Shown: positions 36,799-49,659 of the stretch, piece after piece | How the letters are laid out: each line of letters starts with the position of its first letter | Position numbering within the stretch: the stretch's first letter is position 1 | From: Talpa occidentalis | Lineage: Eukaryota > Chordata > Mammalia > Eulipotyphla > Talpidae | Assembly (NCBI RefSeq): GCF_014898055.3 | Contig: NW_023601322.1 | Coordinates: 6,839,312-6,903,311, forward strand | Reading direction: 5' to 3' | Length of the DNA: 64,000 nt | Made by a program: the position numbers and the translations under genes | The notes under the pieces: generated by a model | What the model saw: the letters and a program-made list of their open reading frames with translations, nothing else | Told to the model about the DNA's origin: nothing | Databases searched by the model: none

Positions 36799-37248
36799 TA
36801 GGGAAGCAACATAAGTGCCAAGGACAGATGAGTGGATTAAGATGTGGAATAGCCACACAATGGAATACTACTCAGCTGTCAAAAAGATGGCTCCTGCCAT
36901 CTGCAGCAACATGGGTGGAACTGGAGGGGATGGTGCCAAGTGAAATGAGGCAGAAATAGAAATTTTGGGTGGCATGGTTCCACTCATTATGGAATAGAGA
37001 GAAACAAAACAGTCAGATAAAACCAAACTAAATGCAAACCCTGGAAATCTGACAAAACTGAAGCTACCTATGGGGAGGGAACAGTACATAGAAAAAGGGG
37101 CCAAAATAGAGTTAGGTGGAGGACTGTGGGTGCCTTGGTGGTGGGTGTTGTATGGCAACATACATCTGAAGAGGTGCAATCCTAGATATTGAAATTATAT
37201 ACATTGTTGCAAACCAATGTTACTGTAATAAATTAAAAATCTTAATAA
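36799..37248 (+). mobile_element. LINE-1 ORF2 3' end and 3'UTR, antisense to CDH7
   Basis: GGAAGCAACATAAGTGCCAA, ACACAATGGAATACTACTCA, GCAACATGGGTGGAACTGGA and CAAGTGAAATGAGGCAGA follow the L1 ORF2 C-terminal coding order. A diverged 3'UTR follows, ending in AATAAATTAAAAATC. The left end lies about 24 nt upstream, in transcript sense, of the CDH7 penultimate exon. Confidence 0.85.
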
Positions 37249-38169
37249 AGCAAGCATATATAACACAATTTCTGATGGACTCCATCTGGCCAAGCTTTAG
37301 TTGATTCCAGCCATGCTATTTGTTTTCTTTTGACAAGTCATATTTCCAAATATTAGTTCATTTAAATGCATGTTAATATCTGTCATTATAGTTAAAACTA
37401 AAGATATAAAACTACTTATGCATCGCTTATGTTAACTGCCAAATAGTACATCCTTTTATTATACATAGAAAAATAAATATTTGTGTGCTATCTGCAGCAC
37501 AGATGAGATTTCCGATCCATCCTTTTATGACAAGTTCCAAGGCCAATAGAGAAACAAGTAAAATAAGCTACTTCAGTGTTGTCTAAATTTAGTATGCAGA
37601 GATACTGAAAAGAGCAATTATGGTCGATTTTAAAATATATATTGATACATATTTTTCCTAAAACCTGAATCATAGAAAGTTTTTTTTTTTTTGCTAACAA
37701 AGGTTTTGTTGCTTATATGTTTCTTAATTTATATTCAATATTCTATTTTATCAGAATGATGTTACAAAACTAATCAGTAACTCTGTATCATAACTGATTT
37801 CTATATCAGCAATAAACTTTGTATCCAACTAACTCATCTTTATGAGCTAGAGAATATATTTCTTCACAAGCTGTCAAAAAGATGGTCACTTAATATTGTC
37901 ACAAAATAATTAACAACACTCCAATGAAAGAGCAAGCAGGAATCTAGCATTCTGTCTCAAACAGCAAGCTCACAAGGACTGCTCAAAATTAGCAGTCCTG
38001 AAATTAGAGATGAGGCAGGAATAAAGCAGTTCAGTTTTCAGAATCCACCTGTTACAAACAGAATTGCTGACAGCTATGGTCTTCAGAATGGTCCTGCACA
38101 CTTAACAATAACACACACACGTCTACATCTGTCTCCTAACCAAAGACTGGTATTGGGTGATGACCACTT

Positions 38170-38188
38170 GGGGTGGGTGGGTGGGTGG
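38170..38188 (+). repeat. GGGT tandem tract, G-quadruplex motif
   Basis: Four runs of at least three G separated by single T (GGGGTGGGTGGGTGGGTGG). The G-rich strand is the template strand of CDH7. Confidence 0.9.
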
Positions 38189-39316
38189 TCAGTCATACAT
38201 TCCCTCTCTAGAGTGAATTCAACTCCTGAGGATTAGCTTTTCCAACTATCACTAAGACAGCCTGTGATTACCCACACAGTAAATGTTCTTCCTTTGATAT
38301 AACTAAAGAGTCAAGAGAACATTCTTATTAAGCAAAGAAAGGAATCAGGAGAAACGATAATTTTCAAAGTGACATTTTGAGGCCAAAGTTGGATTGTACA
38401 TTGAAAGAAGGTGGTGGCTTCAGGCAAAAGCATTTCCAATGCCCCTCGACCGAGAGTACACCTTCTTAGATAAGCTAGTATTTGACTAGCAAATCTTCCG
38501 GCATTGCTTTTCTGAAACCTAATCTACCCATTCTATTTGGTCAGGACTCTTTATGTCAATTACAAAAGGTCTCCTTCTGCTAAACAAATACATTGAATAT
38601 AAACCTATATGGAAATACCAATGTAAAACTAGATAATAGATAGGGTCTCAGATTTCCTTTAAATGTTCTTGTAATTGTGTATGTGTGTTTAAGTGAAACC
38701 CGAATATACTTACAGGTTTTTGTAAAAATGCTCTCACAATGACCTTTAGGAAACCACTGAAGCAGAGAAAAGGGCCTTTGGAATAACAGCGAATCCATTT
38801 GTTACTGTTTACTTTGTTTCTGTGCATCAAGAATATATTTTTATTATTTCATGGCTTTTATATAAGCGAAAAATAATATTTTAATACTACCATCAGTTAT
38901 GCTTTTAAGTCAAAGATGATTAATACTGGATGTGTAAAAACCAATTATTTTCCAAATGCCTCAAGTTATACCTGTGTAGTAGCCCTTGCCAAGGCATTCA
39001 GCTACTCTCAACCCAATAGAGGACCTGGATCAACAGCTCAGGATACAAATTAAGAAGGCAAGTGTCTAGAAAGAAGGACAGAGGGATGGACCGGACTTCC
39101 CATTTGGCGTTAGGCCTAAAATGATTTAAGTAGCAGCTGCTTCTTTGTGACAGTAAATCCATACATAAAAATTACTTGAGGGGCTCATTGCCCTTTAATT
39201 AATGTCCTTGCTGGTATAGGAAAAAAAATCCATAATCAGCATTCCTGAGTGAGACAAAGAACTTGCTTAGGGAGTTTGTTCCTGCTGCCGCACCAGGGAC
39301 AATAACAACATCTTAC

Positions 39317-39434
39317 CTTTGTTGTCTTTCAATGAAAAGTTGTGGTTATTTGTTGCATCCGTCGTTAAGCTGAAATAAAACTGGTGTCCACTGGATGGCT
39401 CGTCTTTGTCAACCGCACTGATTTTCTGGATAAC
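39317..39434 (-). CDS. CDH7: Cadherin-7, 118-nt exon (first half of EC5)
   Basis: This exon encodes window residues 172-211, the N-terminal half of the fifth extracellular cadherin repeat. AVDKDEP (178-184) is the calcium-ligand DxD-type loop at the EC4-EC5 interface. NFS at 203-205 is an N-glycosylation sequon in the secreted part of the protein. The acceptor is tgtccccag|GTTATC and the donor is AACAAAG|gtaaga. The exon begins in phase 0 and ends after one base of an Asp codon completed by the next exon. The 118-nt length is characteristic of this exon in type II cadherins. The 658-nt intron upstream and the 2.5-kb intron downstream are short for this locus. Confidence 0.95.
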
Positions 39435-40092
39435 CTGGGGACAGTAAGCAAAGCGTGAGAGCAGGTCGGTAGGTACTGCTGTGTTTTCTGAGACAGGATG
39501 GAGCAATTTTACACCTTATAATAAATCCCGTCTCTAGAATGTGCTGAGGGGAGGGATCAGATGTACGAATAGGAACCCAATCTAAAAAGGGCTCAGAAAA
39601 GCAAATCATGTCCTTTTCAAAATGCATGTGTGAATTTACTTTTGGGAACCTCAGCAGTAAGCTGCACCAACTGATTAAACCATCCCAGAAACATCACAAG
39701 ACACTGAACAATATGGATGAATAGAACAAACCACACAGAGATTCAACTACACTTGATTCTTAGAACTTCAAGGTGCGTAAGTCCTGCTGGGTACTGGGGG
39801 AGGCAGCCAGTCAATCTTAATATGCTGAATTTCTCCTTAAAGGGGTCGAAGCCCTTAGTGGGCCTTTCACATGTTTACCTTTTTTTCTTCCTGACGAATC
39901 TTCATCATCCCAATTAAACCCGAATCTCAACATCCCTTTAATATTAGTTTATACTACACATCAAAGTGTTAGTTTGCTGAAACAGGCTGATTATATTTTA
40001 TCTTAAAGCTGGCAGAATTTCAAAGGCAGTTGACTGGCCGGTATTTTTAAAGGGATCACATACAGAGAGCACAGCGCTCTGCAGTGTCCTAC
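39435..40092 (-). other. CDH7: CDH7 intron between the 122-nt and 118-nt exons (658 nt)
   Basis: Donor gtagga; acceptor tgtccccag. No repeat or gene recognised. Confidence 0.9.
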
Positions 40093-40214
40093 CTGCCCCG
40101 GCTGAGTGTTCTCACAGACGGTGGTTTCATAGTCCATGGCGAATTCGGGGGCGTTGTCATTGATGTCAAGTATCGTAATGGCCACATAGCCTCGTCCCAC
40201 TTGAGATGGATTCT
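40093..40214 (-). CDS. CDH7: Cadherin-7, 122-nt exon (EC4 end and EC4-EC5 linker)
   Basis: This exon encodes window residues 131-171. It carries the last strand of EC4 (GRGYVAITIL, 137-146) followed by the calcium-binding linker DINDNAPEF (147-155), the most diagnostic motif of cadherin repeats, and the start of EC5 (YETTVCENTQPGQ, 159-171). The acceptor is ctctccattag|AGAAT; AG completes a CAG glutamine begun in the upstream exon. The donor is GGGCAG|gtagga, in phase 0. The segment VGRGYVAITILDINDNAPEF is one of the stretches on which I base the choice of CDH7 over its paralogues, from memory. The frame is open throughout. Confidence 0.95.
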
Positions 40215-40701
40215 CTAATGGAGAGCGAGATATCTCATCATTTACTCTGACACAAAAGCTGTTACTACATGGACATTTGAAGCAGGGTTAAGAACAATTA
40301 GAATCACCCAAATTGCTTACCTATCAAAACAATTCTAATGAAAAAATGACCAAAGTGTAAATAAAATCTGGAAGCATAACACTGAAGATTTGAGAGCTTA
40401 ATTGACTAACTTTTATAAATCATTTGCAAACCAGCATAAGCTTCATTATATAGACTATGACCACAAAGCTGCAGCTCTCCTAGGGTAATCCAGGCCCATT
40501 ATTTTAGTCATCTATTTTAATTAATTTTATATTAATGAAGTTAGTGAATATAGTGTATGTCACAGCTTGAAATGAAGGCATTTCGATTACTTTGTTCAAT
40601 GCAGAAAATAACATCATTCAAGTTGAAATGATAACCTCATCACAACCATTCTCCACTCTCGATGTTCCCCTTCCTAACTGAGTTTAAGCCTCATAACTTA
40701 C
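40215..40701 (-). other. CDH7: CDH7 intron between the 137-nt and 122-nt exons (487 nt)
   Basis: Donor gtaagt; acceptor ctctccattag. No repeat or gene recognised. Confidence 0.9.
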
Positions 40702-40838
40702 GGCTCTCCATTGCGAGAACTGTGATGTTATGAACAGCATTTGTCTCCCGATCCAAAGATTTGGCGGTTGTAATAACTCCACTGTTGGCATCAATGTTGA
40801 AATATCTCTCCAAGTCAGTGTTTCTGTCAATTGAATAC
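40702..40838 (-). CDS. CDH7: Cadherin-7, 137-nt exon (middle of EC4)
   Basis: This exon encodes window residues 85-131, the middle of the fourth extracellular repeat: YSIDRNTDLERYFNID (86-101), the GVITTAKSLDRE strand-loop with the conserved LDRE (113-116), and an N-glycosylation sequon NIT (122-124). The acceptor, cattcaattag|GTATTC read on the minus strand, has a T-rich tract a few bases further upstream; the first base completes an Arg codon (AG|G). The donor is GAGAGCC|gtaagt, close to consensus. The coding frame is a different one from the longest open frame in this interval, so a simple ORF search gives a wrong protein here. Exon length and both phases match the type II cadherin pattern. 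Confidence 0.94.
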
Positions 40839-43399
40839 CTAATTGAATATTAAAAAAAAAAACCTTCAACATTTATGTTTGATTGTAACTTGTAAATTTA
40901 TTTCATTAATTGCATAGCCAATCATTCAATCCTGCTGACTCTATAATCTGCCATATCAGTCACATAAATACACATTTTCCTTTAAATCTTAATCTTATAG
41001 TGGGTCCATCACCTGCTTCTGAGTAATCTCCTTGTTTTTCTGTCAGATAGTCCCAATAAACATCACAGTAAAACTATCCGCACTTTGGTTTTAAATATGC
41101 CCTTATAAACTTCCAACTCATTATTGACTCCTAAAAACCACTGACAAGAGATTCTGTAGCCCCGGTGATGGTCATAAGTCCCTCCAAAATGATACATTCG
41201 TAGACATCTTTCCACTCACACACACTTAGTTAAATCTTTGTTTGAAAATCCCAACCTGATCTTATCCCCTTCGAAGGCTCTTTCTCTCTCACGCTCAGGG
41301 ACCTTGAGCAGGGTTCTATACATGTGTTTACAAGAAGAACCCCTCACATACACGAATATTTTGGTGTCTAAAAAACTTTTCACAAAATATCACCACTCTT
41401 TTTTTTTTTTTACAAATTTTCTCTTATGTCACTAAGAAATAGCCAAATTCCTTTATACCATAAAGAATTCTGCATTAATATTAGTCATAGTCTTTTCCAT
41501 GTAAACACTTTCTTGTTTTATGAGAATAATCTAGCATTTTTAGAAGTTGGAGCATCATGCAAATGAAATGTGTTCTTACAGAATATGTGCTTGAAAGCAA
41601 CTCAGAACATGTGACTTTGGTCTAAGAACTTAAGACTGTAGCAAACCCCACATCCAAACCACCACAGAGAAAAGGTAGTCAATTATGCTTATAAAAATAC
41701 CCATTAACAGCTAAAATTTAAAAAAATAAATTAAAATGGTATAGTTGCCCAGTCCAATGGCATCATCTCTGCCTGAATATTATTTGACATCACTGAGCAA
41801 CCTGTTATCCTCCTGATACTATGAAATTGCAAGCAATTTTCACAATATTACCACTCTACTTTTATTCTAATTCCAGCCATTATTTGTTCCATACACAAAA
41901 TTCACTCTCCCCTAGTTAATCTTCAGATGCCCCTCACAGTCTTTCCAGTTGGGTGAAAAACAGAGTCTCATTTAAAAACAACTCAATAAACAATAGACAA
42001 ACACACCCAATTTAGGTTAAGCAACTCTTTTGAGTTCACAGAGTAGTTCTGTAACTAGTATCGTTGAATAGAATCATCTGCTTCCAGTCTGCTGTATGAC
42101 ACAATGCAAGAAACACAAAAAGGAAAGTGACATCAGACATTGTTGGAAAGGAAAGTTAACCATAAACAAGCCATATTGTCTTTATGCAAAAATAGGTGTT
42201 TTCGTGTTGAGACTATGAGGGAGTTATTTTTTGGTGGCTTCTATTTTCTCAATGGCCTATGAGAAAAAGTTACCAGCCGAGAGACGAGAAGGAGGTTTGG
42301 AAGACAGAGATGTCTTTGGACTGGACAGATATCTAAGTACACACATAGACTAGGGAAAGCAAAATGGGACAGTTGAGCTCTAGGATTACCCCCTTAAAGT
42401 TTGTTGTCAATGAATTTCACAGGAGGCCAGCCATCTTGAGCGTGTGTCTGTCTCCGTTCTCATCCATGTGTTGGAAGATGCACAAGAAGTCGAGGGTTCA
42501 ATTCAAACCTCGTGAACCACAGAAGAAGAGAGGAGGGAGGCACGGGGGATGGGAACTTGTGTACTGGACTGAAAATACCAAAGGCCTGTGTGCACGCATT
42601 GGTAAGAGAACTGAAGAAATAATAAAAGTCAGGTTGATATTGAGAGTATTCTGGTAGCACCAATAGGACATAGAATTGCTGGAGTGGGAGACGGTGAACA
42701 GAGTGAGGTGCTAGCAATAGATTTTCAACAGTGGTGTAAACAGGAGAGCTGACAAGCCAAGGCTGTGCTAGAAGAATTTACGACTCAATTGGGGTAGGGG
42801 AGGAGATCACGTGAATCAAGAAGACTAAGAAAGTGAGAGGCCGATGTGTTTGCTGGGTCAAGGGTGTGGGTGAATCGTCACTAACCATCATGCCAGGAGT
42901 GGTGGTGGGAAGGGACTGAAGCCCTCAGTCAACGGTATGATCATACCACACGGGGTGGTTGATGGAAGACTGTGAATAAATCTGATCACACGTTCCACAA
43001 AAAGTTGAGATATTTGAAGGCAAAAGAAAATAAAATGGTGGAAAATGGCCAGGCCAGTGTACAGTGTGCTCGTTCTCATTTTCAGGGTTTTGCTGCTGGA
43101 TCTACATGGGACAGAAGAGGGAACACCTCATTGGCACTTTCCGGCACCCCTTCCTCTTATCCTTTTATCACAGTGTCATTAATATCAAAATCAAACTTTT
43201 TTCTCTCATGCTACATATCATATCCCCTGAGCTTAACAATGTCTGCCCTTAGAATGAGGTACCTCTCCCGATACACAGCTTCATGCGAATTAAAGCAAGT
43301 TTTCTATTAAAAAATAACAAGTTTACCTCAATTGACTACTTGCTTCTCAAAATACAATCTTTTGTTTTTAAAAATCCCACCTATTTCCTGTTTTTGTTT

Positions 43400-43960
43400 T
43401 AGGCGACCTCACTGTCTGTCTGTTATTTTTCATTCACCTTGGCTGGTTCTGCCTCTTCTTCATAAACCTTCACTGGAACTTCCCCAAACCTCTTCTGTGC
43501 ACCCACTTCTTTATAGAAACACTGGCATTGGCAACTTATATAGTCAAATGCCATCCATATTTTTGGTTATTGCCAAATTTAAATAAATTCTCCTTGGCCC
43601 AGCAAACTTATATATAGAATTATTTACTCATCACCACATAGATAAAACAGAAAGTGAAATGTAACGTGTCCAAACTGATATTATAACTACTTCAGTTTCC
43701 GAAGCTTCCTCCTCCACGCTCACGCTTTCCTGAGTAAATGATATCACTAGTCACTTGAGTTTTCAAACTAAGGATCTAGAATTAGTCCCAGAATTCTTAT
43801 CTCTTATTTCTGCATCCAATTTACCAACAAGCACTCTCAAGCACTATCAGTCCAAGTCACCACCCACCAGAGCCGGCTCTGCATTGTTTTACTCCTTATC
43901 AATATACTTCCATTCCTACTGTCTAATCTCTTCCACACAACAGTCATACTAAAAAGAATT
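43400..43960 (+). mobile_element. LINE-2 fragment
   Basis: CACCTTGGCTGGTTCTGCCT, AACGTGTCCAAACTGATATT, AGAATTAGTCCCAGAATTCT and AGTCCAAGTCACCAC occur in the order of L2 ORF2 (…AACATGTCCAAAACTGAACT…). It is heavily diverged, with stops. Confidence 0.6.
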
Positions 43961-44068
43961 CTGTTTAGTGCTACAGATAATTCAAGTTTCAATTACATAG
44001 AAAAATTAGGTTTTCTTCTTTGAAATGGTGCATTAGTCAAAACTTTAAATGGCACCATTCCATGTTGT

Positions 44069-44137
44069 TAATATTATATATGCATGTATGTGTGCAGTAT
44101 GCATGTATAAGTATATACATTTATATACATGTATTTA
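44069..44137. repeat. TATATG/CATGTA-rich low-complexity tract
   Basis: Imperfect alternating purine-pyrimidine sequence rich in ATGTAT and ATGCAT. Confidence 0.75.
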
Positions 44138-47100
44138 CCTGATGTAACAGAATAATGGACATCAATGTTTGCAAAAGGAATAACTTAATGCCCAGCCCTC
44201 ATTAATCAATCGAGCCAATGCTAATATTCTGAATTGTTCGTTTTTTCAAATCTCCGTGTTTGCATGCAGTGAAAAAAGACATCTAGATTCTTATGACATA
44301 AAAGGCCTTGAACTTGACATGCATCTATCTAGATAAGTTTATGTAATTCCCCACGGAGCTGAAGTCAATGATTAAACATTTGCCTTTTTATTAAGTCTCA
44401 AGTTTCCCAGCGTTTGCATAAAGGACACTGAAGTTGGGAATTCATTCAACATCTTAAATGTCTGCAGCAATAGTCACCTCATAGAAAAATCCTGAATCTT
44501 TTAGGGGCCTAGTTATCTCTGAAGCCTCAACATGTTTTGAAGAGGAATGGTCACCAAAATTTCTATCAGTTGAATATGAATCATTTCTAGATTATAAACG
44601 CTGTTGCTTCCACTTATAAACAGTATTGTAATATTTATAATTTCTACTTATACCCAAGGAACACAACCTTACATGAACATACTTGATAACTTGTGAATTA
44701 TTCTGATATTCTCATCTTAGTTTCCTTTCATTGATTTGTGCATTCAGCAATTTTTCTTGAGCACCTGCATGTGACACTATTTCAGGAAATTCAGTACACA
44801 AAATAATTTATAAACAGAAACTTGCAATAAGCTTTTAGGAAAAAACTAGCAAACTGCTATTGTAGTTTATGAAGAGATGCTGGGGCAGGTAAGAGAATGA
44901 GGTGTTGACATGAGTGACCAAAAACCCCACACAGACCAAGGAGACAAACTGTCCAGAACAGCCTGCTGGTTATAATCCTTACTGACAAGAACTTGGGATC
45001 ACACAGTATGAAATGGCTTCCCCATTTTCTATAGCTCCTCTGGATAGGCGTGCAAAAAGCTGGAGGTTATGTATAAGGCATTAGCTAATATATAAAAAAG
45101 CTACCTAAAAAAATGCCTTAAAGAGAAATTAAGAAATTGAGCATGTTTTAGAGTAAGAGGGTCTCTGGTGGAGAATCTGACAGGGCTGACATGGTCAAAA
45201 GAGAAGAAAGGACCTCAGGAAGTTGAGAGGTTCACACCACTGGCGTCTCTGAATCCTCTGGCTTTGAGACAGAGACACATGACTGCTGACTCAACTGCAG
45301 GCTGACCTGGATGGAGATACTGGAGTTTCTCTCTCATCATGGACCGAAGTTCAATGGCAAGTCTGGTGTAGCTAGTGCTGTGTGGGTGCACAATGACCCC
45401 ACTCTATTTTACAAATTGCAGCCTGAAACCAGCTTCTTGTAGTGTATGTTGGAGAGACCAATGAGAGAAACCACGTCCATGTTTTTGCAGCGACAGCAGT
45501 TAAAGCTGTGGCCTCACCCATTTATCAGATGGATAAGCTCCAAACCTCAACACCTCGTGGCAATCTTTCCCCTGAAAAGTTTTATAAATTGCTCCAGATA
45601 CCAGACCTGCACATCATGAACCTCACATCATCCATTTTCACCCCAAATTATCCTTTCTTCTTCATTTTCACCCCACTTCTAGCATATGCCAAGTACTGAA
45701 TTAATAGTTTATGCCTTGCTCCTAGTCCTTCAACAATCAGGTAGGGCTGTGTGTGACCCTGCTATCCACTTGCCCTTACATCTTACTAACAGGACCCCAC
45801 TTTTGCTAAAGGCAGTCATATGTCCATTTGAAAAATTCTATTTGCTAGCCTCCCTTGTGGATGGTGCGTCTTTATAGCTGAGTTTTAGCAAATGAGATGT
45901 CAAAGAAAGTTGTTAGGTCAAGCCACACTGAAGCACTCTTTAAAGAATGAAAGAGCTGCAAATTCCAAAAGCCATCTTATAAATACAGGGTGACGAGCGC
46001 TTGATATCAAAAGCCAAGGCCCTGATGACAGGACACTGCCAAACTGTCAGTCCTTGCGTGTGAGCTCCAGATTCCTCATTAGCATGTCATTAGTGTTAAG
46101 CTTTGCTACAACTGGCCAAACACAATATCTCACTTCGGCAAGCAGGTACTATCGCTGCAGTATTTAGGTACTGGACTCAGTCTTGCGACTGGTTGTTGAT
46201 GGAGCCAAGATTCAGAACCATGTTTGTCTGACCATCTGTCCAGTATCCACTACATTACTTATAAATGAGCTTTACATCTCTGCCAGCTACAGCTCTTCTG
46301 AGTTAGCTTCTTTTCATGTCCCACTATAACTCAGATATCAAACAGATGTACTGACTGATAAAAATGTCTCCATTTCTGTGCGTTTCCTCCGTTCCAATTA
46401 TCTTAGTCCTACAATTCATGGAAAACAATCCTCTTGCATGAAAGCAGTAAGCCTTTCTAGTAAGATCCCAGACCACACCTTTTTAAGAGAGGCTGTAGTC
46501 CATAGGATCTGTGGCTATTACCACATGCTCCTTGGTGTGCACACCATCATGAACCACAGACTAGGCGTTGGCACTCAGTATTGGAAGCGATGAGCCTGCA
46601 ACCGACCTATTGTACTAACTTGAATTCCCCTGCACCATTGCATTCTTTTTCTTTATCTGCAAAATGAGAAAGTTTAAGAGGATGATTTCTCATTTTTGGC
46701 TTTAACATTGAATTTCTTATAAATTTTCATGTATGATTTCTTCTAAGGGCAAATAACAACAGTGTTGGGATCATGAGCTATTCATCTGTATATCCTTGGT
46801 GCTCTGTATGCCTGACACAAAATGTATTTGTCTAATAAATGTCTGCTAGTACCATTACTGCTATGTGAAAAGCAATGGAAGTCAATTAAAACACTCTTAT
46901 TCAGATTTACAAGTAGCCTTCTTATTGCCCAACTGCTGATATGCATGTCAAAAATATTCACAAGTCATGTGTGCACTGAGTTGGCTAAATTAAACAAATG
47001 TATTATCACTAGTTCCCAGATGGTTAAAGATAATGTAATAATTAACCATGGATAAATCTGATCTATAGAAATAGTTGGATAATTTGCATTAAAACTTCAA

Positions 47101-48104
47101 CTCTTAAGAAACCTGTATATTGTGTGTGTGTCGCTACTAGACATTTTCAGGCTTTGATACAGAATTTGCTAATATCCTGGAACCACATTTTCTTACTGTA
47201 TTTACCTCTGAAAGGAACGACAGTATGTGCCTTAGAGAGGATTTAATGAGAAATAAATTACTTCAAAAATAAATCACTGGATTCAGAAAATAAATCACTG
47301 GGTTCAGAGAATTGTTTGCATCCTCTTCTCATTTTTCTGGTGATGGCAACACAGTTTCCCTTTCCAATCTCATGCAATCTTGGTGCGCCTCCACAGCAAG
47401 CTGCCCAAAGTCTCCAGGGTAAGAGAGGGACATGTGTCCAAAGACAAGCCAAAAACGTTCCAAGAAATACGAACCTTCTTACCAGGGGAAGTGAGAAAAG
47501 GTTCCAATTTTGCAAGCTGAAGAGCTGGTTGCTTATTCCTGTTGCTCCTCTCTAGAGCAAAATCTTACTCCTCTTTTCTGAAGACTGACTATTCAACTTT
47601 TCCTTTAATTCTGTGAGATACTCACAAATAATTTAGATTAAAATAATATGTACAAATATATGCATGCATACAAGCTACTTAAAAATACACACTGAATTAT
47701 TCAAGCACTCCAAATGTGTTCATACCAATCACACTCCATAATGTAATATCTGATACTACTTTATCACCTTTTATCTGAGGACATACAATTACAGGAGTGC
47801 CAAAAGAGCCCGCAGTTAAATATTATCCTCATGTTTTTGAACATAAACACAGTTACGGTTCTATATTTAAATGATTAGAAATGCTGAAAATGACCCCCAT
47901 TACTTCTGATTCAACTCTCTTCACATTTGATCTTATTTGTAATATCACTTTTCCATTCATTGGCTATTTTCAGCATAGGGACTTTGGGCTCGCTGTATTG
48001 CCTACAAAAATAAATTTGCTGATTTCATAATACAGCACTAGACTCTCAGGCTATAACTCAATAAACTATAAAGAGACTTTGCATAATTTTTTTTTTTTTG
48101 GCTT

Positions 48105-48400
48105 GTCCAAGTCCATCTATCCTTCAAAGCCCGGCTGATGCCGCCACTCCTTCAAATGAAGGCTCACGCCCTGTGAATTTGGACTAATTTCAATCAATCT
48201 CATAATTTGCCACATTATAGCTTTGCACTATTTCCCCTTGTGTGGTCAAGATTTTATGGGATCTTTTTTTTCTTTCACCAGACTGTACGTTCCTTGAGGT
48301 GAGAGGAAATGCTTTATTTGTCTTTGTTTTTGCTGTTAGTTATTTTCCCTAATGTTGTGTACACAGCAGGTTCTTAATTAATGCACATGGGCTCACTGAT
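48105..48400 (+). mobile_element. LINE-2 3' end
   Basis: ATCCTTCAAAGCCCGGCTGA, then CCAGACTGTACGTTCCTTGA and ATTTGTCTTTG, then ACACAGCAGGTTCTTAATTA matches the L2 3' end (…CTAGACTGTAAGCTCCTTGAGG…). Confidence 0.7.
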
Positions 48401-48973
48401 CAGTCTACCAGTGCTGTCATGAGAGACGACAGTCCCTCAGACTCGAGGCTGCTCTGACAGCCTTTACCACTTCACTGATGAGAAACACAGAGATGGGTGT
48501 CCAGCGTGAGAGAGATGATCGAAACCAGCAGAACAACGTCAATCCTTCCCAGTTCAACAGATCAAGCCTGGCACTTGATATCCGGGGCCAAGATGTACAT
48601 GACATGGTAAGCAACTGCAGAAAAACAACCAGCTAGAAACAAACTGACCCTGAATGACCACTTGAAATAAATAAAACTTTTTTTTTTTTATAGCTAAGAA
48701 ATCTCAAGAATTGACCTTCCTTCCACCTTTGGCTTCTGCTTCCATTTGGGAAAAGACGGACATGAAGCAAACACAAACAGTGGGCAGGTAAGCTATCGGA
48801 GAGCTGGGCAGCCTGTAATGAAGACCTTTCAAAATGAAGACATGCCGTGTTCCAGCCAATCACCGGGCTCTGGGGTTGTGGGATCTCTCTCCGGTGCTGC
48901 AACACTTCTGAACGGTCAAAATAGTTACGTTCCAATATTGGAGTGCCTGTCTTCTTTTAAGAAAAGGGCTGAT

Positions 48974-49243
48974 GGGCTCCCTGGTGGTGCAGGGGTTAAT
49001 TTTCAGTGCTGTCAAGCTATCCACAGACACTGCAGCATGAGTTCGATCCCCGGCCTGCCAGGGAGCTACCCACATGGCACAGCAGACCTCTCCTGACTCG
49101 CCCGCTGCTCCCCTCAGCAGTGTATTTCAGTCAATCTGCCTGTTCTGTTCCCTGCTCTGTCTCTGGTGAATCCTCTCACCTTCCCCCACATGTGGCCTGT
49201 TCCCCAGTTATTATATGCATAAATAAAAATAAATCTTTAAAAA
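48974..49243 (+). mobile_element. tRNA-derived SINE (Rhin-1-like)
   Basis: Full-length copy: GGGCTCCCTGGTGGTGCAG head, GTTCGATCCCCGG B box, ATAAATAAAAATAAATCTTT tail. The flanks AAGAAAAGGGCTGAT (48,959-48,973) and AAGAAAAGTGCTGAT (49,244-49,258) agree at 14 of 15 bases. Confidence 0.95.
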
Positions 49244-49659
49244 AAGAAAAGTGCTGATATAAGGAAAAGAGTTATCAATAATTTTCCTTGGTACTTGACT
49301 GGAGTCAGTAAAAATAAATGAAACAACTGTAGGTTAGGCAGGGATTGTGTGGGAAGACAATTTCAATTTTACCTTGCTGGAGGTCAGGAAATGTACTTCT
49401 TTCTAGAATTCTAATCTCTTGCCTCAAATGTCAGCAAATACTCCAAATCTAAAGGGCATATGCTAGATTTCACTTTTATACTACAAAGAACACTGGTAAA
49501 TTCAAACACTAATTATTCAGCTTCTCATGCTGTTTTGCAATTCAACTACTAATATCCTAAAATTTAAATAACACTGTTTCCCACCCCTGTATGTACTATT
49601 ATGTTTCTAAAGGTGTCGAAGCACAGACTTCAAGCTTGTTAAGACTCCAGAGTCCACAG

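Larger units (their letters stand above)
36776..39316 (-). other. CDH7: CDH7 intron between the 118-nt and 252-nt exons (2,541 nt)
   Basis: Donor gtaaga at 39,311-39,316; acceptor tttttctcag ending at 36,776. Its 3' end is occupied by an antisense L1 fragment, and a four-tract G-quadruplex motif lies at 38,170. The remainder is AT-rich with no gene. Confidence 0.9.

Noticed and set aside
36617..36858. Open frames of 73-79 residues overlapping the CDH7 penultimate exon
   Set aside because: They are other frames of the exon and flanking L1. The true frame is fixed by the splice sites and the cadherin protein.
40684..40872. 62-residue minus-strand open frame over the 137-nt exon
   Set aside because: Wrong frame. 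The cadherin frame in the same interval gives the EC4 sequence with LDRE and NIT and joins both neighbours in phase.
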